Shown here: positions 36,501 to 49,200 of the stretch, piece after piece
Position numbering within the stretch: the stretch's first letter is position 1
How the letters are laid out: each line of letters starts with the position of its first letter
DNA from: Dipylidium caninum
Taxonomy: Eukaryota; Platyhelminthes; Cestoda; Cyclophyllidea; Dipylidiidae
Direction: 5' to 3'
Length of the DNA stretch: 64,000 nt
Assembly (NCBI GenBank): GCA_017562135.1
Contig: QEYB01000588.1
Coordinates: 124,001-188,000, forward strand
Notes under the pieces: generated by a model
Told to the model about the DNA's origin: nothing
Databases searched by the model: none
What the model saw: the letters and a program-made list of their open reading frames with translations, nothing else
Position numbers and translations under genes: made by a program

Positions 36501-38579
36501 AGAGTAGATGTTAGATGCGAACCTGGCATGGAACTTTGCGATGGTAGACAGAGGCGCTACCCTTCAGGGGGACAGGCGCTCGCGCTGCCATCGGACGAGA
36601 TGTCGGATTAATTGCTCCAGCGTATTTTGCTGACCTGCCTGTTGACATGACGACGGAGCACGAGGGATTTTGACATCGATTCCCCTCAGTTGCATGGAAA
36701 ATCGCGGCAACCCTTCGAGAGGGGAAGGAGCTTAAGGGTAAACACGCAAACCACAAGAGAAAACTGAGGCGACTCCGTGTGGGCAGTTGGACAACAGGAC
36801 GGAGGTCTCCACCTCCCAGCGGCTCGGTTCGCCTCCTGGTTCCAAAGTGCCATTCTCCTGACAAAGTTGAATCCTTTCCCGGTCAACTTCGTTGCCTCAA
36901 GCCACAAAACAGACAAGGGAAGAGCCCAACACGCCATCCGCCCTATTAATCCGGGCCGGCCAAGCCGAGTAAACACATTTTCGTTTCGCATCAGACGGGC
37001 GCCCGCAGGATGGTGGAGCAGGGCGGAGTCGACATCTTCCGTGAACAAACTCGCCTGACTCATCGTGCGAATGGTCGACAGGTGCTGTTAGTGCCGAATT
37101 CTTTCCTCGGCCGCTATAATCGCCGTCTAGGCGGAGGGTGAGCCACCCACCCGCCACGTAACCTCCCATCGGCGGAGACTCGGAATGGATAGTCGCCTTC
37201 CACCACGACCACCTCTGGATTCGCGCGGGTTTACGATCCGCCGGAAGGCACGAAGTGCGCGAAACTCCAACTATGTCGCCTACCATGATACCCTGCTGGC
37301 ATAAATTCTGGTCCTCGGGAAGGCGACGATGGTCTGATGCGCAAAAGGACGAGCTTCGTCTGCAGAAAAGGGTCCCTCTCAACAGTCTGGGTGGAATCCT
37401 GCGTGTGGCGTGGTCTGCGGGAAGAAGGGGATTAGTTTAGTGAGAGGCTCTACAGGGCTTCGTTTCGCGCATACTTGAAAAGACCCCAAGGCTTTGCAGG
37501 ATGGCCCTTCCGCCTTCTTCCCGTCCCCCGACGTCTGCCCTCTATTGACGGTAAGATCATTCAACAGCTCACTCTCGTTATGCCGATGGGACGGACAATT
37601 GAGAGGCTGTGCCACCGAAAATTTCACCAGCCGAGGAGAACTACAAGATCCCTTCTGGGAGGACCGAAGCAGGTGCATGATGCCATCTCGGTGACATGGA
37701 CGGCGGGTGGTCGTGCAGAAAGGACACGTCGCAGCCACTTTGCAACGACTGATAACATCGAACAGTGGGGTGGGTAGTTAATGCCAAGAGAAAAAACTTC
37801 GAGGTAGAGTAAGTTTGAAATGTGAACAGAAAGGTTGCTGGTCAAATTAGAGGAAGAAGACACTAATTGCCTCCGACTTACCTAAGACCGCGCCTGCTCC
37901 AAATTGAAGGCAATGTGCCCTCGAAAGCGGAAGGATCGCAAGTTAAAAAGACACTTTTTTGGGAGGGATTTTTATTTTCCAAAAAAACGTATGATTGAAA
38001 CAACGAACTATACACTTCCTTGACCCCACTCAGCCTGATCTGGCGACATTATTTGGAAGGAGGGTTGATTCGGAGGCAAGTTGGCAATCCTAAGAACAGG
38101 AAAAAGTAGTCGCGTAGGTTGACTTTTGCAAGAAGTAGCAGCAATAAGGCAAGAGCAATTTGCAAGGAAGAGCTCAGGGCACAATTCGACCAGTTCGAAA
38201 TGCCCAAGTCGAATGATTGCATGAAGGGAGGCAAGTGTGGAGGGCGCAGTGAGAAGCTAAATCAAAATTCCACACTTTTCTTTCTTTCCACGCGCAAAAA
38301 CAGACACCAGAGACGGCAAAAAATGTTTAATGTTCAGGCCAGAGATGAAGCAGAGGATTCCACAACATGCAATAAACGTGGAGATAAAATCGCATGTTTC
38401 GAATATTCTTTCAGTGAAACGCGTTAAATATTTAATTAACCAAGTTGTCTTCAGTGGTCGCACTCACACGAAAAAAATGACATACGGTTGGCGTGGCGAA
38501 CCTAGAAAACATGCAGGGGTGGCAGAAGTAGCCCACGGACTTATGCGAATCACGATCCGCGTGCGGGGATTTAGGGAGC
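33598..38579. other. Spacer between the inverted repeat copies, no supported gene
   Basis: GC-rich and low in complexity to about 37.9 kb. It contains a CT microsatellite at 36081-36104 and a C11 run at 36284-36294. Open frames occur on both strands without recognisable domains. A strong-looking donor (CTTAG then GTAAGT, minus strand) near 37881 has no identified exon partner. Confidence 0.5.
36081..36104. repeat. (CT)n microsatellite
   Basis: TCTCTG followed by about nine uninterrupted TC units. Confidence 0.92.
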
Positions 38580-38620
38580 AGACATGAGCCATATCAGGGA
38601 AGAGGTGGCTCCTCATGTCT
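38580..38620. repeat. Short hairpin beside inverted-repeat copy B
   Basis: AGACATGAGCCA at 38580-38591 pairs with TGGCTCCTCATGTCT at 38606-38620, with a three-base bulge and a 14 nt loop. It ends 20 nt before the homology of copy B, so it may mark the edge of a mobile or rearranged unit. Confidence 0.75.
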
Positions 38621-38639
38621 GGCCGAGAGCCTCCGCCCC

Positions 38640-39232
38640 GTCTGCCGTCCCCGGTTGACCTCGTGTTGACCAGTGAATCCGTTCATGTCTGCTCACATTG
38701 ACGGACACTAAACACGCCACACCAAGTGACGAAGAGAGGACGATCAACCGGCGGGAGGCCACTGCTCCCCTCCCACCCACCCAAACGGCTTCCAACGGCC
38801 TCGAATTACACCGCCGTCAGTCCGACTTGGTGGCTCCTAATCGCACCTACTAACGCTTCTCTTGTGCTCGCAGACCGACGACACGACGACTTTATGCGTC
38901 CTCCAGGTGCTTGGCGGCTTGGTGTTCGACTCAACGTCTGAACACGCGACCACGTCGTGAGGGGCAGAGCTGGCGACGGCGCAAAAGCCCCTTCCGCCTC
39001 GCCTGCTGCTGGCCTTGACGCAGCTGAGAAGCGGTGCCGAAAGCCCCTGTCTGCCTGCGAAACGCGAGGCAGGGCGAGGGGACGAGAGAAACAGCGAAGT
39101 CTCGGGGATTTGCGAGCCATTCTTACTTCTGTTCTTCGCCTCATCAAGTTGACCATAGCGCAGCGGAGTCACGAGATTTCTCATTTAATTTTTTTGTTGG
39201 CGTTGAACTCCTTTAGGGCGATTCGCACAGCA
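38640..39232 (-). repeat. Inverted repeat, copy B
   Basis: Reverse-complement counterpart of 32871-33597. It is shorter because it lacks an internal block after CAACGCCAACA, where it has a short A-rich junction instead. Sequence flanking the homology differs between the copies, so the breakpoints are sharp. Confidence 0.88.
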
Positions 39233-40218
39233 GAATTCTACCTGGACCTTGCCCTAGCACTCTGGACTGACTAACAATTTAAGCGTCGCAATAAATGAAA
39301 ACAGCGCAGTTTTGACCAGTCAGCTGCCGTTTTCACAACACATTTTGACACCTCCTGGAACTCCTCGGCCGATGTGTTACTCGTTTTCCAAACAATAATC
39401 TTGCCTACGGTGAATCCGAATCTAAGACGACATGCGATTTTGATCTAAAATTCAGTATTTACCCGTCTGCTTTAAGGAACAAATGGTATCCACTTGACAC
39501 AGAAGAGTGTTGGAGAAAGGAGGGCGAGGTACTGTCCATCTATTAGGTGCCGGTTGTCCTCGAAAGAGAAGATAGTTTCTTTAAATACGCACAAATAACT
39601 CGTATATGAGAAGAAGGAGAAGGAAGAAGAGACTCAAAAGCTGTTTAACACTACAGTGGTAACGAAATAGACCGTAAGTTAACCCCGTGAAGGATCTCCA
39701 CAATGGAAGACATCTATTTGCAATGAAGGTATTGAAGAAAGTTTGATAGATAAGTGAAAGTAAGCGAAATACTGTCACTTTTGTCAGACAATTTGTTTAA
39801 AAACTTTAACTAATGTTGCCGAGCCGCATGCATTTGAAATGACGCCTCGATGTAAAGGATAAACAACTCAAAAATTGCCGGTAAACGTGGGGAAGAATGA
39901 CATTCACCGAGACTTCTACCATTGGAATGTGATCTTGACAGTCTTGACAGTACATCTTACGCTCTATGACTTTGCAAGTCGTGTGAGCATTAACACAGGA
40001 CTGAAGTGTTTACTGCTTCGGTAAGCATCCTACAATTGCGGCTACAGCGATCTGCCTACTTTTGGTTAAAATAATGGACAACTTGTGTGTGCATCAAAGC
40101 CTGTCGGCTTTCATGGACTCACAGCAAATAAACAGTTTCATACGAGGTGAACTCAATCACCTTTCGCTTTCAAGAGAAATAAGGTAGCAATCGAACAGTT
40201 TGCATGCTCTTGATAAAA
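39233..40218. other. AT-rich sequence downstream of CEP97, no supported gene
   Basis: The composition returns to A-rich on the plus strand, as in the introns of the minus-strand genes. If CEP97 ends at the TAA at 40221-40219 this is its 3' flank; if it splices again after 40255, this is intron. No further exon was identified. Confidence 0.45.
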
Positions 40219-40254
40219 TTAAGCAATAAAGTAGAACACGCTAAGGTCGCTCAC

Positions 40255-43200
40255 CTCGTCCTGAGCTGAGCAGACCGACGAGTTTGTATATCGCATTGGA
40301 GTGGAGATACGCGAACGACGTGTATCCAGACTGTCAGTGGAGATGTTGGCTGTTAACAGAGTGCCATTCATGTCAGAAAAGGAAGCGTCTGGCAGTGGAG
40401 AATCGTCTACAGCTTCGAGGTCGTTTTCATCACTCGTAGTAGTTCTGTTGCGGCAAAAGTGGCATGTATGTGCTTATCACCTAGCCGTTTTCTCACGAAA
40501 CATTCCAAAGTAAAAAAAAGCAATTTCAAGACGCTTTTACGACCAATAAGAGGCCCATTTTATGTAGCCTCTGTCACATGGTCCAAATATGAAGTGGAGC
40601 GAAAAGCAATATAGAAAGGCCTAAAGTAAGGGTTCTTACACACGGAAATAGTAAAATACTAGAATAAAGAATGTCAGATACCTTTTTTCGATGAGCCGAC
40701 AACTATTAATGGGCTCTTTAGTATAAGTGAACTATTTTAGCCCCTTAAAGTTGACCAAATACCATCGGTAAAAAGGTGAGGCTTGAATAAGAATGTCAAA
40801 GAGTGCTAGAAAAATTGAAGGACAAATTCAAAGTCTTAAATTAGCTTAAGAGAAGTTCGTTGGGGAGAACGCTTCACCCATGCAGAGGACGGTGGCTCAT
40901 AAGACTTGAGTAGTCTCTCCAGGATTATGCAGAAAGCCAGCTAAAAGTGGGAATCACACGGGTCAGACGTGGAAAATAGGAGTAGTTGGGGGCTATCCTC
41001 CATTCATGCTGCCCAGTTGGCATCACATGCGAGGACCTATAACATTTTGTGCTTTTGCATTGGAAAATAGGTTGACCACGAAAGTCAGTCCTGACATGAG
41101 GACCTGGTGGAATGCAAATATAAGAATTGAATTGGATGATTCCCCTCCTGATCACAATATGCCAAGCGACCGTCAAAAAGAATTTGGAAACATCTCATTC
41201 ACAAGTCCCGTAATTTTGAAGAATGAGCTGATTTTGTAGTTGCATGAAAAACTCTGACTGACCACAGGGACACCATCGAAAAACCAGTTCAACTTCATGT
41301 AGTGCCATAATTGGCTTGAAAAACTCATCCTCATGAAATGCACGTAAAGCATGACTGTAAAAAAATCGGATTTCATGAGGAATAATCAAACGTCACATTG
41401 ATACTACTGTAACATACAAAGATGGGAGAAGACATCCCTCTGGGATGTCTTGGGGAGGGGGAACACAACCACCAGACAACGCAGCTACGAGTCGGCCAGG
41501 AGGTAGCCAATCAGACTCACCTGATCAACAACAAAATGGCTCCAAGGAAGGCTGGGGGAGGAGAGCATGCGGTAACGCCGGTGTGGAGGGATCGAAAGCA
41601 TACGAATTCGCTGTTTATTTTAGCCCACTACCATACTCCTTGATGTGTACTATGTAATTATTTCTAAAGTTGTCAATAAAAAGTCATTACAGTCTTTACA
41701 AAGAGACGAGGCAAGTCTATTTACCGCAAACTCCTGCTCACTCTAATGCAGTAAAATTCCAGTTGGATTCCCCGTGAAACAAAAGTGCTAAAATTGTGTA
41801 ATTTCACGAATGTACTGAGCATAAAGAAGGGAGTACTCAATCGGGAGGAATGTCATGCAGCTCTATTTAACTTGTTCTTTTAAAGAAACGAACTGTTTGT
41901 GAAAAACCAAAAAAACTGTGAAATAGGGTTTCTTGGCTTAGCTGTAGTTAACTGTACGCTTCATTCTTATTAAGGGACCGCAAATAAACACTTTCTACCA
42001 AAAGGTGGTTAACAAGTATTAAAAGTAAACACCGAAGGCGTTGAAAAATCAAGGTAATGAAATTTAATCTTGCCAAACTGAAGAAGTGGAATATGAAGGA
42101 ATCTGGAAGGTGCGACGATAGCTTATCAGTTGCTCAGATCTTTAAAAGGAAAAATCATCAAACTGTGCCCTACCTAGAGTGGAAAATGAAGGGATACTGT
42201 ATACATTTTTGTCGACAGCAGTGAAGTCGGGATTTCAAAAATTTCATAAACCTTAGAAGCCAGGAAGTTTTTACGATCAAAAGCAGAGTGCATTGGGAGA
42301 CGTAGTGGGGCGCCAAACAGGTTGACGTTTAGCAAAACTCCCACCTGCGCGTCCAATCCTGCAGAATAATCCGGACCACTTGGGTCCCATCCTGTGACGC
42401 ATACGCGGAGCCATTAAATTGGAAGACATTTTCAATTGCAAATTACGCCTCGAAATTATGCTCCTTACTCCAGTTTAGTCGCATGCAACATCAACAATAC
42501 GCCTTACAAGATGGTTGCCGTCACGGGGAGAAGTAGAATTTCCAACTGAGTTAAAGGATAAACAGTTACTAGGCCAACCCGCAGGACAGAGCATACGTTA
42601 AAGAGGATTGAACACAGAAACTATGGAACGACTTGAGGGGGCAACGCATGGACCCCAAATTGACACTTGCTGACTTAGGGAGGTTGAGGACCTGTGAATA
42701 ATAATGGGTAGAAATCGGGGCACAGGAAGGAAGCATGTGAAGCAGCGCGCCTGAAGCCAACCGACTCGCGTTATTCTCAATACTTGGGAGTCGCCACGGT
42801 TCTCCTAAGTTCCAAAGGAACACATAACGTCGAAAAAGCGCATACAAGAGTGGTAGACCGTATGTTTGACACGTTCTGATAACGTCACCCAGATGATTAA
42901 AGTGTTTTGCCCAAATGGCTTTGAATACATTCGTCCCAGACGAGATGAAGAATTAGTTGGCTCAAATGTTGGACAAAAAATGAAGGAAAAAGCAGTGGGG
43001 AAGGGACATACATTATTTCGCGAAGGCAGCGCGATATGTCACAAGTTCGAACGTAATGGGGCCTAAGTGGAGAATAATTAAGGCAATTAATTTTGCCTTA
43101 AGTTGTACCACCCAGTGCACACTTTGCAGGTGGAAAAAAGAGCCTATTTCTAAAAAAGGTTTAAATGCTTTTCTATGCATGCATCTGAACACCTTGGTCG

Positions 43201-46200
43201 TTCTTCAACCACTTTAATCAACTTTCAGCTCACTCCTCTAAATTTTAATTTTATCAATCTGATAAATTTGCCAACTTTGAGGTAGAAGGAGAAGAAAGTT
43301 TAATCAAACGGGCTGCACTGAATGTCCTCTGTGAGTGTGGAGCAATGAGTTATGTGGCAGAATGTGTTATTGCCCATTCCATTCTTTGGGACAACACTTC
43401 CACTCGCCGAGTCCGTCGACGCAACGGGGGGCTGGCTCATAACCAACCACGACAGCGCGAGGAAGCATTAAGGAGTGACTTCAGGACCCCACTTGACCGT
43501 TTTGCCAACTCCCTGTTCACGGTGCAGCTCACCCATCTCTGTGCCTGGGTCAACTGCTGTCAAACGCCTACTCCTCACTTAGCGAATGCGTGGGGGCTCT
43601 GTGTATCGTAGGTATAAGGCGCTAGGACAAACCAACCCACAAAGTCTAAATTTGGTTATTTCTGCATCATATCAGCAGGCTTCCCTGTAAGAATGGGCGA
43701 TAAAGTGTCGATTGGACCCCTTCACTAGTGAAACTTTCGTGATGTTTCGACGGAGAATGTGTTTGAATGCTTACACAATTGATAGCCCACGAAAATTACG
43801 CTTATTCATATTCTTTTTTGTTCATTCACTAAAGAAAGTAAGTATTTCAGATGCACTCGTCACACCTTAGTTGCGACTGCGCTAATCTGTTCTGCTGGTT
43901 CAATAAACTAACAATTTATTACTTCGTCCTTCTTATGAAATAAAAAAGTACATTTTCTAAGACCCTCCAACACGTTCTAAACTGAAAATTATGGGAGATC
44001 GTAAATATTTAACTTTCAGATAAAATTTAGGCGGTAGTTGGCTGTCTGACTCGGCATATCTAAACGAAGAATAACAGAAGGTGAAGGTAATAAACCTAGA
44101 GAGGGCACGCTACGCGAAGGCATGTCTTCGTAATGTCTAGGAAATCTCGCCTCATGAAGAGCGAGGGAGGCCTAAAAAGATGGGAAATCGCCATCTAGAT
44201 TCAGGCGGAGAAGCGTTTATGCAGTCACCTTTTGGCAGAAATAAGGGAATGACAAGATTGGATAAGTGAGATGTATATCTTTTGAATAAAAATTAATATG
44301 TATTTTGCGTCCCATTAAGTGGTACTCTATTAATACACAGTTAGTTGTAACTCCATGCATAGAATCCGCAGACAAGTAGATAAAAAAATGGAGGCTTTAA
44401 AGAAAATTCACTGAGAGTGACATTTTTGAAGGCATTGCGGTATCACTGTAAAATTAAAAACACAGCAGCACGCGGAGAAATCTGGAATGCTTTTCATTCT
44501 CTTCAACCGTAATGGTACTTGGAACGAGAAAATCTAACTTATGTAATTCATTAAAGTTTTATGATTAAACCTTCCATTCCGACTCTTCTCAATAGGGGCT
44601 GCCCCTCCTTCCTAAGGGGAGGATAAATTGTCATTAACGAAAAAAATATGTGTTCCATATGATTTTCCTCTTTTGGCAAAAGGGCTGTCAATTTCACTCG
44701 ATGACAGATGAGAAGATGGGACCTAGGCCTCAGAAATCAGCTGTTTCGGAAATGAGTTAGCATGATTTATGGCACTTACTCTTCTCCTTCCTCATCTTCG
44801 CCATTGTCTCTGTCAACGTCAATCACCACCGAAGCGTTGGCCTTCGAAGAGGGTGAACAGGTATTGAAGCCGACCGACGCGGGGAACGAGGGTGAAACGT
44901 CGCGTTTGCGCACGTTACAGTCTACTTTGGATGAAAAAGTGGGTTCGTGTGCTCTCTCAATCGCCTGCTTTCGACAGTCCCCAGCAGCAGGATGGGCTAA
45001 CTCCAAGCGATGCAGAATGGAAGCCTTCCAGTCCTTGAGACGGCGCACCTAAGGTAGGCAGAAGGGAAACAGAAAAATACACCCTCATTTATTCAGTGGC
45101 GACGTTGGCAATGGTGGTCCTACAAAGCGTGTTTATTATAGAGCAGAGAAGACAAGAATGCGTCTTCCGTACGCCTCTGTGGACGGAGGAGCACTCAAAG
45201 CCCTGTTCAACACTAATGACGACAAGAAGAGAACTGGACCTATCTCGGTCACCACGACTAGTCAGTCCTACTTAATCCACCTGTGGACATATTCCCAGCC
45301 CTAAATAGACTTCTGTCGCATATTACTGGAGCTAGCACTAGGTGATTAAAGCTGAAGGTGGGTATTTCGTTAAGTATAATGGAGTAAGGAAGGGAGAAGT
45401 GCCTGTTGCCTTCAGACACAAAAATCTCCGCAGTCGGTTTGTGCTCGACACTCCATGCCGACCTTTCGGAGACATTAATTAAAGTTCAAACGGGACTCGA
45501 GCTAACGCCGAAGCGCGTGGGTCGGTCAGGCAAATCAGGAAATGGTTAAGAGAAATTCGTCGAATTTCAAGCATGAGAACATTAGACAAAAGTCATTCCT
45601 TGCCTTTTTCATATGTCCGCTACTACCATGTGGCATCTTAAAACCTTTAAACTGTGTAAAAAAACTAAAAAAGTAGGTCCCGAGAGAGGAGCTAACCGTT
45701 GCGTCACAAAATCCCGTCTTCGAATTACACAGTGGGAAATAAGGCGCGAAACGTTCCCAAAAAGCCACACTTAAAGGCCGTTAGTCATTCGCGTAGACGG
45801 GGAGAGAAGGACGACATTCGGATGACAAAAAATAAAAGAATCACTAAACATCTATCGGTGAAATTTCCAGTAAGTGCCTCTCATCGAGGAGGGAGAAAAA
45901 ACTCGCTGTCATGAACAACCTTCGTTCAGAATGAGTAGAGTACTCTTATAGGCATCAACATGTCACAGTTTAGAATTAATCTGTGACTAAACGTTTTTTT
46001 TTTGCAGTTTGCTATTACCGAAAGAGCGAACTTCAGGAATTGGTCTTCCAGTGCAAACTTGTGCCACCAAATGATGGACAAGACTCCACAAGGCATAAAA
46101 TCATGTAAAGTAGAAATCAGTACAGACAGGAATTCCCCGGTGTATTCGTATCACTCGGTCTAACATGTCTGGCTGTTGCAATCATTTCAATACACTCACG

Positions 46201-49200
46201 ACGCATTCCCCCAGAGAAGAACTCCTGTCCCAACGGATAAAAGTGAGTGGTTCCGACAGATGTTTGTCACAGAATACCGAAGTGGTTTGCGACCGCGGAC
46301 TTTTGATGAAACTTCTCTCCCGCCACCACACCCATGAACTCGCTTCCAGTCTTCCCTCTGACCATGAGAGGTCACATGTTCACTCTTTTTACAGTTTAAA
46401 AAAGATACACAGAGAAGATGTATCAATTAAGAGTTGAAGCCTTATAGATTGACCCAACTCCGCAAAAGAAGGATAGCAAAGTTGTGCCATTTTAAACATG
46501 TTACTAGGCGGTAAATGCTTCCTGTCGCCGAAGCATTTCACTCCCACTTTGAGTTGGGCATGGACGCTCAGTCAAAATGCGGCGTTTGAATGGTGCGAAT
46601 GAAGATCCACCAAAAAACACCATTTTGCGTCAGTAAAGGCCTTAGTAAACGCGGTATCGAGTTGAAAAATATTTGAAAATCTTCTCGACCGGACCACTGC
46701 AAGCCACAAAATGAGGTGAATATTTTGAAGTCGCTAACACATTTTATACAGTGGAGGAAAAGGTCACGGTTTGAGTCCAATCTCTTCCCCGAAGATTTCT
46801 TTAATCCCAGTGGCCAATGTGCATTTACTGCTGAAAATGAATGAGTGTGGCAGCCTTTATGTATCAACCGGTACAAGTTAACTGTTCCCTCCACCTGAAA
46901 TCCCCATAGTTTCGAGACTCATCTAAGTTCAAATTCTAATAGACTGCGCCCTAATATTTTACATCCCTGTCTAACTCATCACAATCCCAACTGTGGACGT
47001 GATGCCCAAATTGGCGAGCTGTGAGTGAGCCGAAGGACAGGGCGAAAGGACGAAGTTTGGCACACGATGTGCCAACCTCAAGAAAAAACGATTTTTTCTG
47101 GCAACTTCTATGCAACAGTCGTGCGCATCCACCTCGCCGAATGGCAAGAAACGGCGGCGGGTAAGCGTTCAGTGGATTACCACAACTAGGTCAGGGTTAC
47201 TACTGTTTTTTTGCTGTTGAATGAATTGTAAAAGGCTTTTGACAAATAGAAACGACGATGGCGGTGTTTACGACAGGGTGGATTAAAAGCGTTATGCCTG
47301 CACGCCAAACAATTTTAGCTCATAGCGGCTGTGATTAAATGTCGTTTCCGGAAACACTAAATACCCATAATTAAACGGTTTGGCTAAGTTAAAAGACGAG
47401 AAATTGGTTTTAGGCGCCTCCCTGACTCCTGAAAAATGTACTCCTCTAAATTAAAGGCGTAATGCTGTCCGCTTCAGGGGTGAGTTTGTTTACTAAGAAA
47501 ATAGATAATCATAGTTAATTTTACTCCTCCTCATTTGAGAACAAATGCATTGAGGAGATGGAAAAAAAGTCCTAACTCACCACGAATTCGGTGCTTACCT
47601 TGACTGGATTAATCGCATAATCAACAAAAATGAAGTCTGAAAATCTTATTTAACTGTAAACGCTCAGTACGTTGATAATGCTGTAAAAAGGCGGACACCG
47701 CCAAGATTATGGCGGGTGTTTCACAGCCCACCCCATGCTACGACCTCCACCTCGGTGGCGTGCATGCCTACGTGTGTGGACCTAACAAGTACTGCCATTC
47801 CGAGTTGCTGAATCCCCCTGCCATCGAAAGAGGCAATGCAGCCAACTAATGGCATCTCATTTTGTTAAATGATTCACTCTAACGGAGAAGCTCCAAGATG
47901 CAGAATTAATGCGGACACAAACCCCGTCGCGACACCACTCCCAAGACAATTAAGACATGACAACCACTTTGACGTCTCGTTAAGGGCGATAAATACTTGA
48001 GAGGAGTAGGGCAAAAAGAAAAGAAGAAGCTAAAATCCCCGTGGCAGTTTTGTGATGTTAACTACGAGGGTGGGAAGGGCATAATGGTCATCCAGGGGAA
48101 TTTGTTCTTCGACAAGAGCAGACATGCCAATGCTAATGTGTGAGTATGTTGAATGGGAAAGTGTCCCAAGCCTCTTGTCACATCTAGGTTGATTTATAAA
48201 TCCGCTGACGAACGATAAAGGATTCTCTACAAGCACATCTTCGTAATCTCTTTCCTAGGGTCCTGTCTGTCGGGCCATGTCTCATCATTTTCGTGGACAC
48301 ACAATGACTCTTGCCAGTGCACATTTTCACAATGGGCTCAAGTGATTGCAACACACATTTATGGTGGCACAACAATAAACGTAAAAGTGAAGTCTTGGGA
48401 GTTAAAATGGACGGTGATCAGAATAAGGAGCATGAAAATTGCGGAAGAGTCAATTTCCCTTTAAATTAGGTTCTTGAAGTGGTGATAGTAATTCTTTAAT
48501 GAGTAAATATGAATGACAGCTGCCTCCAACCACTCCCAACTTTCGAATAGAAATCTCAAGCTCAAAAAGGTGTCTTCACGTGTCCATTCCGCGATTCTTG
48601 TAACCACTATCAACGAGATATTCAATCACCTTCACAGTTTAGACTGAAAGTGTACTCTCAGGTAAAAGTGAAGTTGCTCAGAAAAGTTTTCTCCAGAGAG
48701 AAACAGGCTCCTTAACTCGTTCATTTTTTCATGCCATTTGCGAAACAATGACGTGTTCGACACATTGTTAACAATCATGAAAAATTACATTTTTTGTGGG
48801 TGGAGGGGGGTGGGGAGGGAAAACTCGCACTCTAAAGGTCAATTACCAAAAGGCGAGACTGGTGAGGGCTGAGAGGATTCCATTAGACCTCCAAAAACCG
48901 CATAAATGACCACCACGTTGTCGTCAACAAGGGCGTTGTAAAGCGATTCTACGAAAGGGTGTGTCACAGCGAAGGAAACCCCAAATGCTTCCAACCGCTG
49001 AACCTCTTCTCGTCTGGCACATCCACTTTGAAGTGAAATGTGCAAGACTTGCAAGCCCCACCATGTCAATTTGCTCCATAAAGGCGGTTAAAAGGCTCAC
49101 CTCCTCGACAAGGTGTCGAATATCATCCGCCTGCCGAAGTCGTTCGCTCTCCTGTCGGGCCGATAACGTCCGGAATTCCTCCAGTTGATGCTTTAAAGCT

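Noticed and set aside
46568..46894. 108-codon minus-strand open frame inside a CEP97 intron
   Set aside because: The flanking coiled-coil exons join perfectly without it, and no transposon or protein family was recognised.
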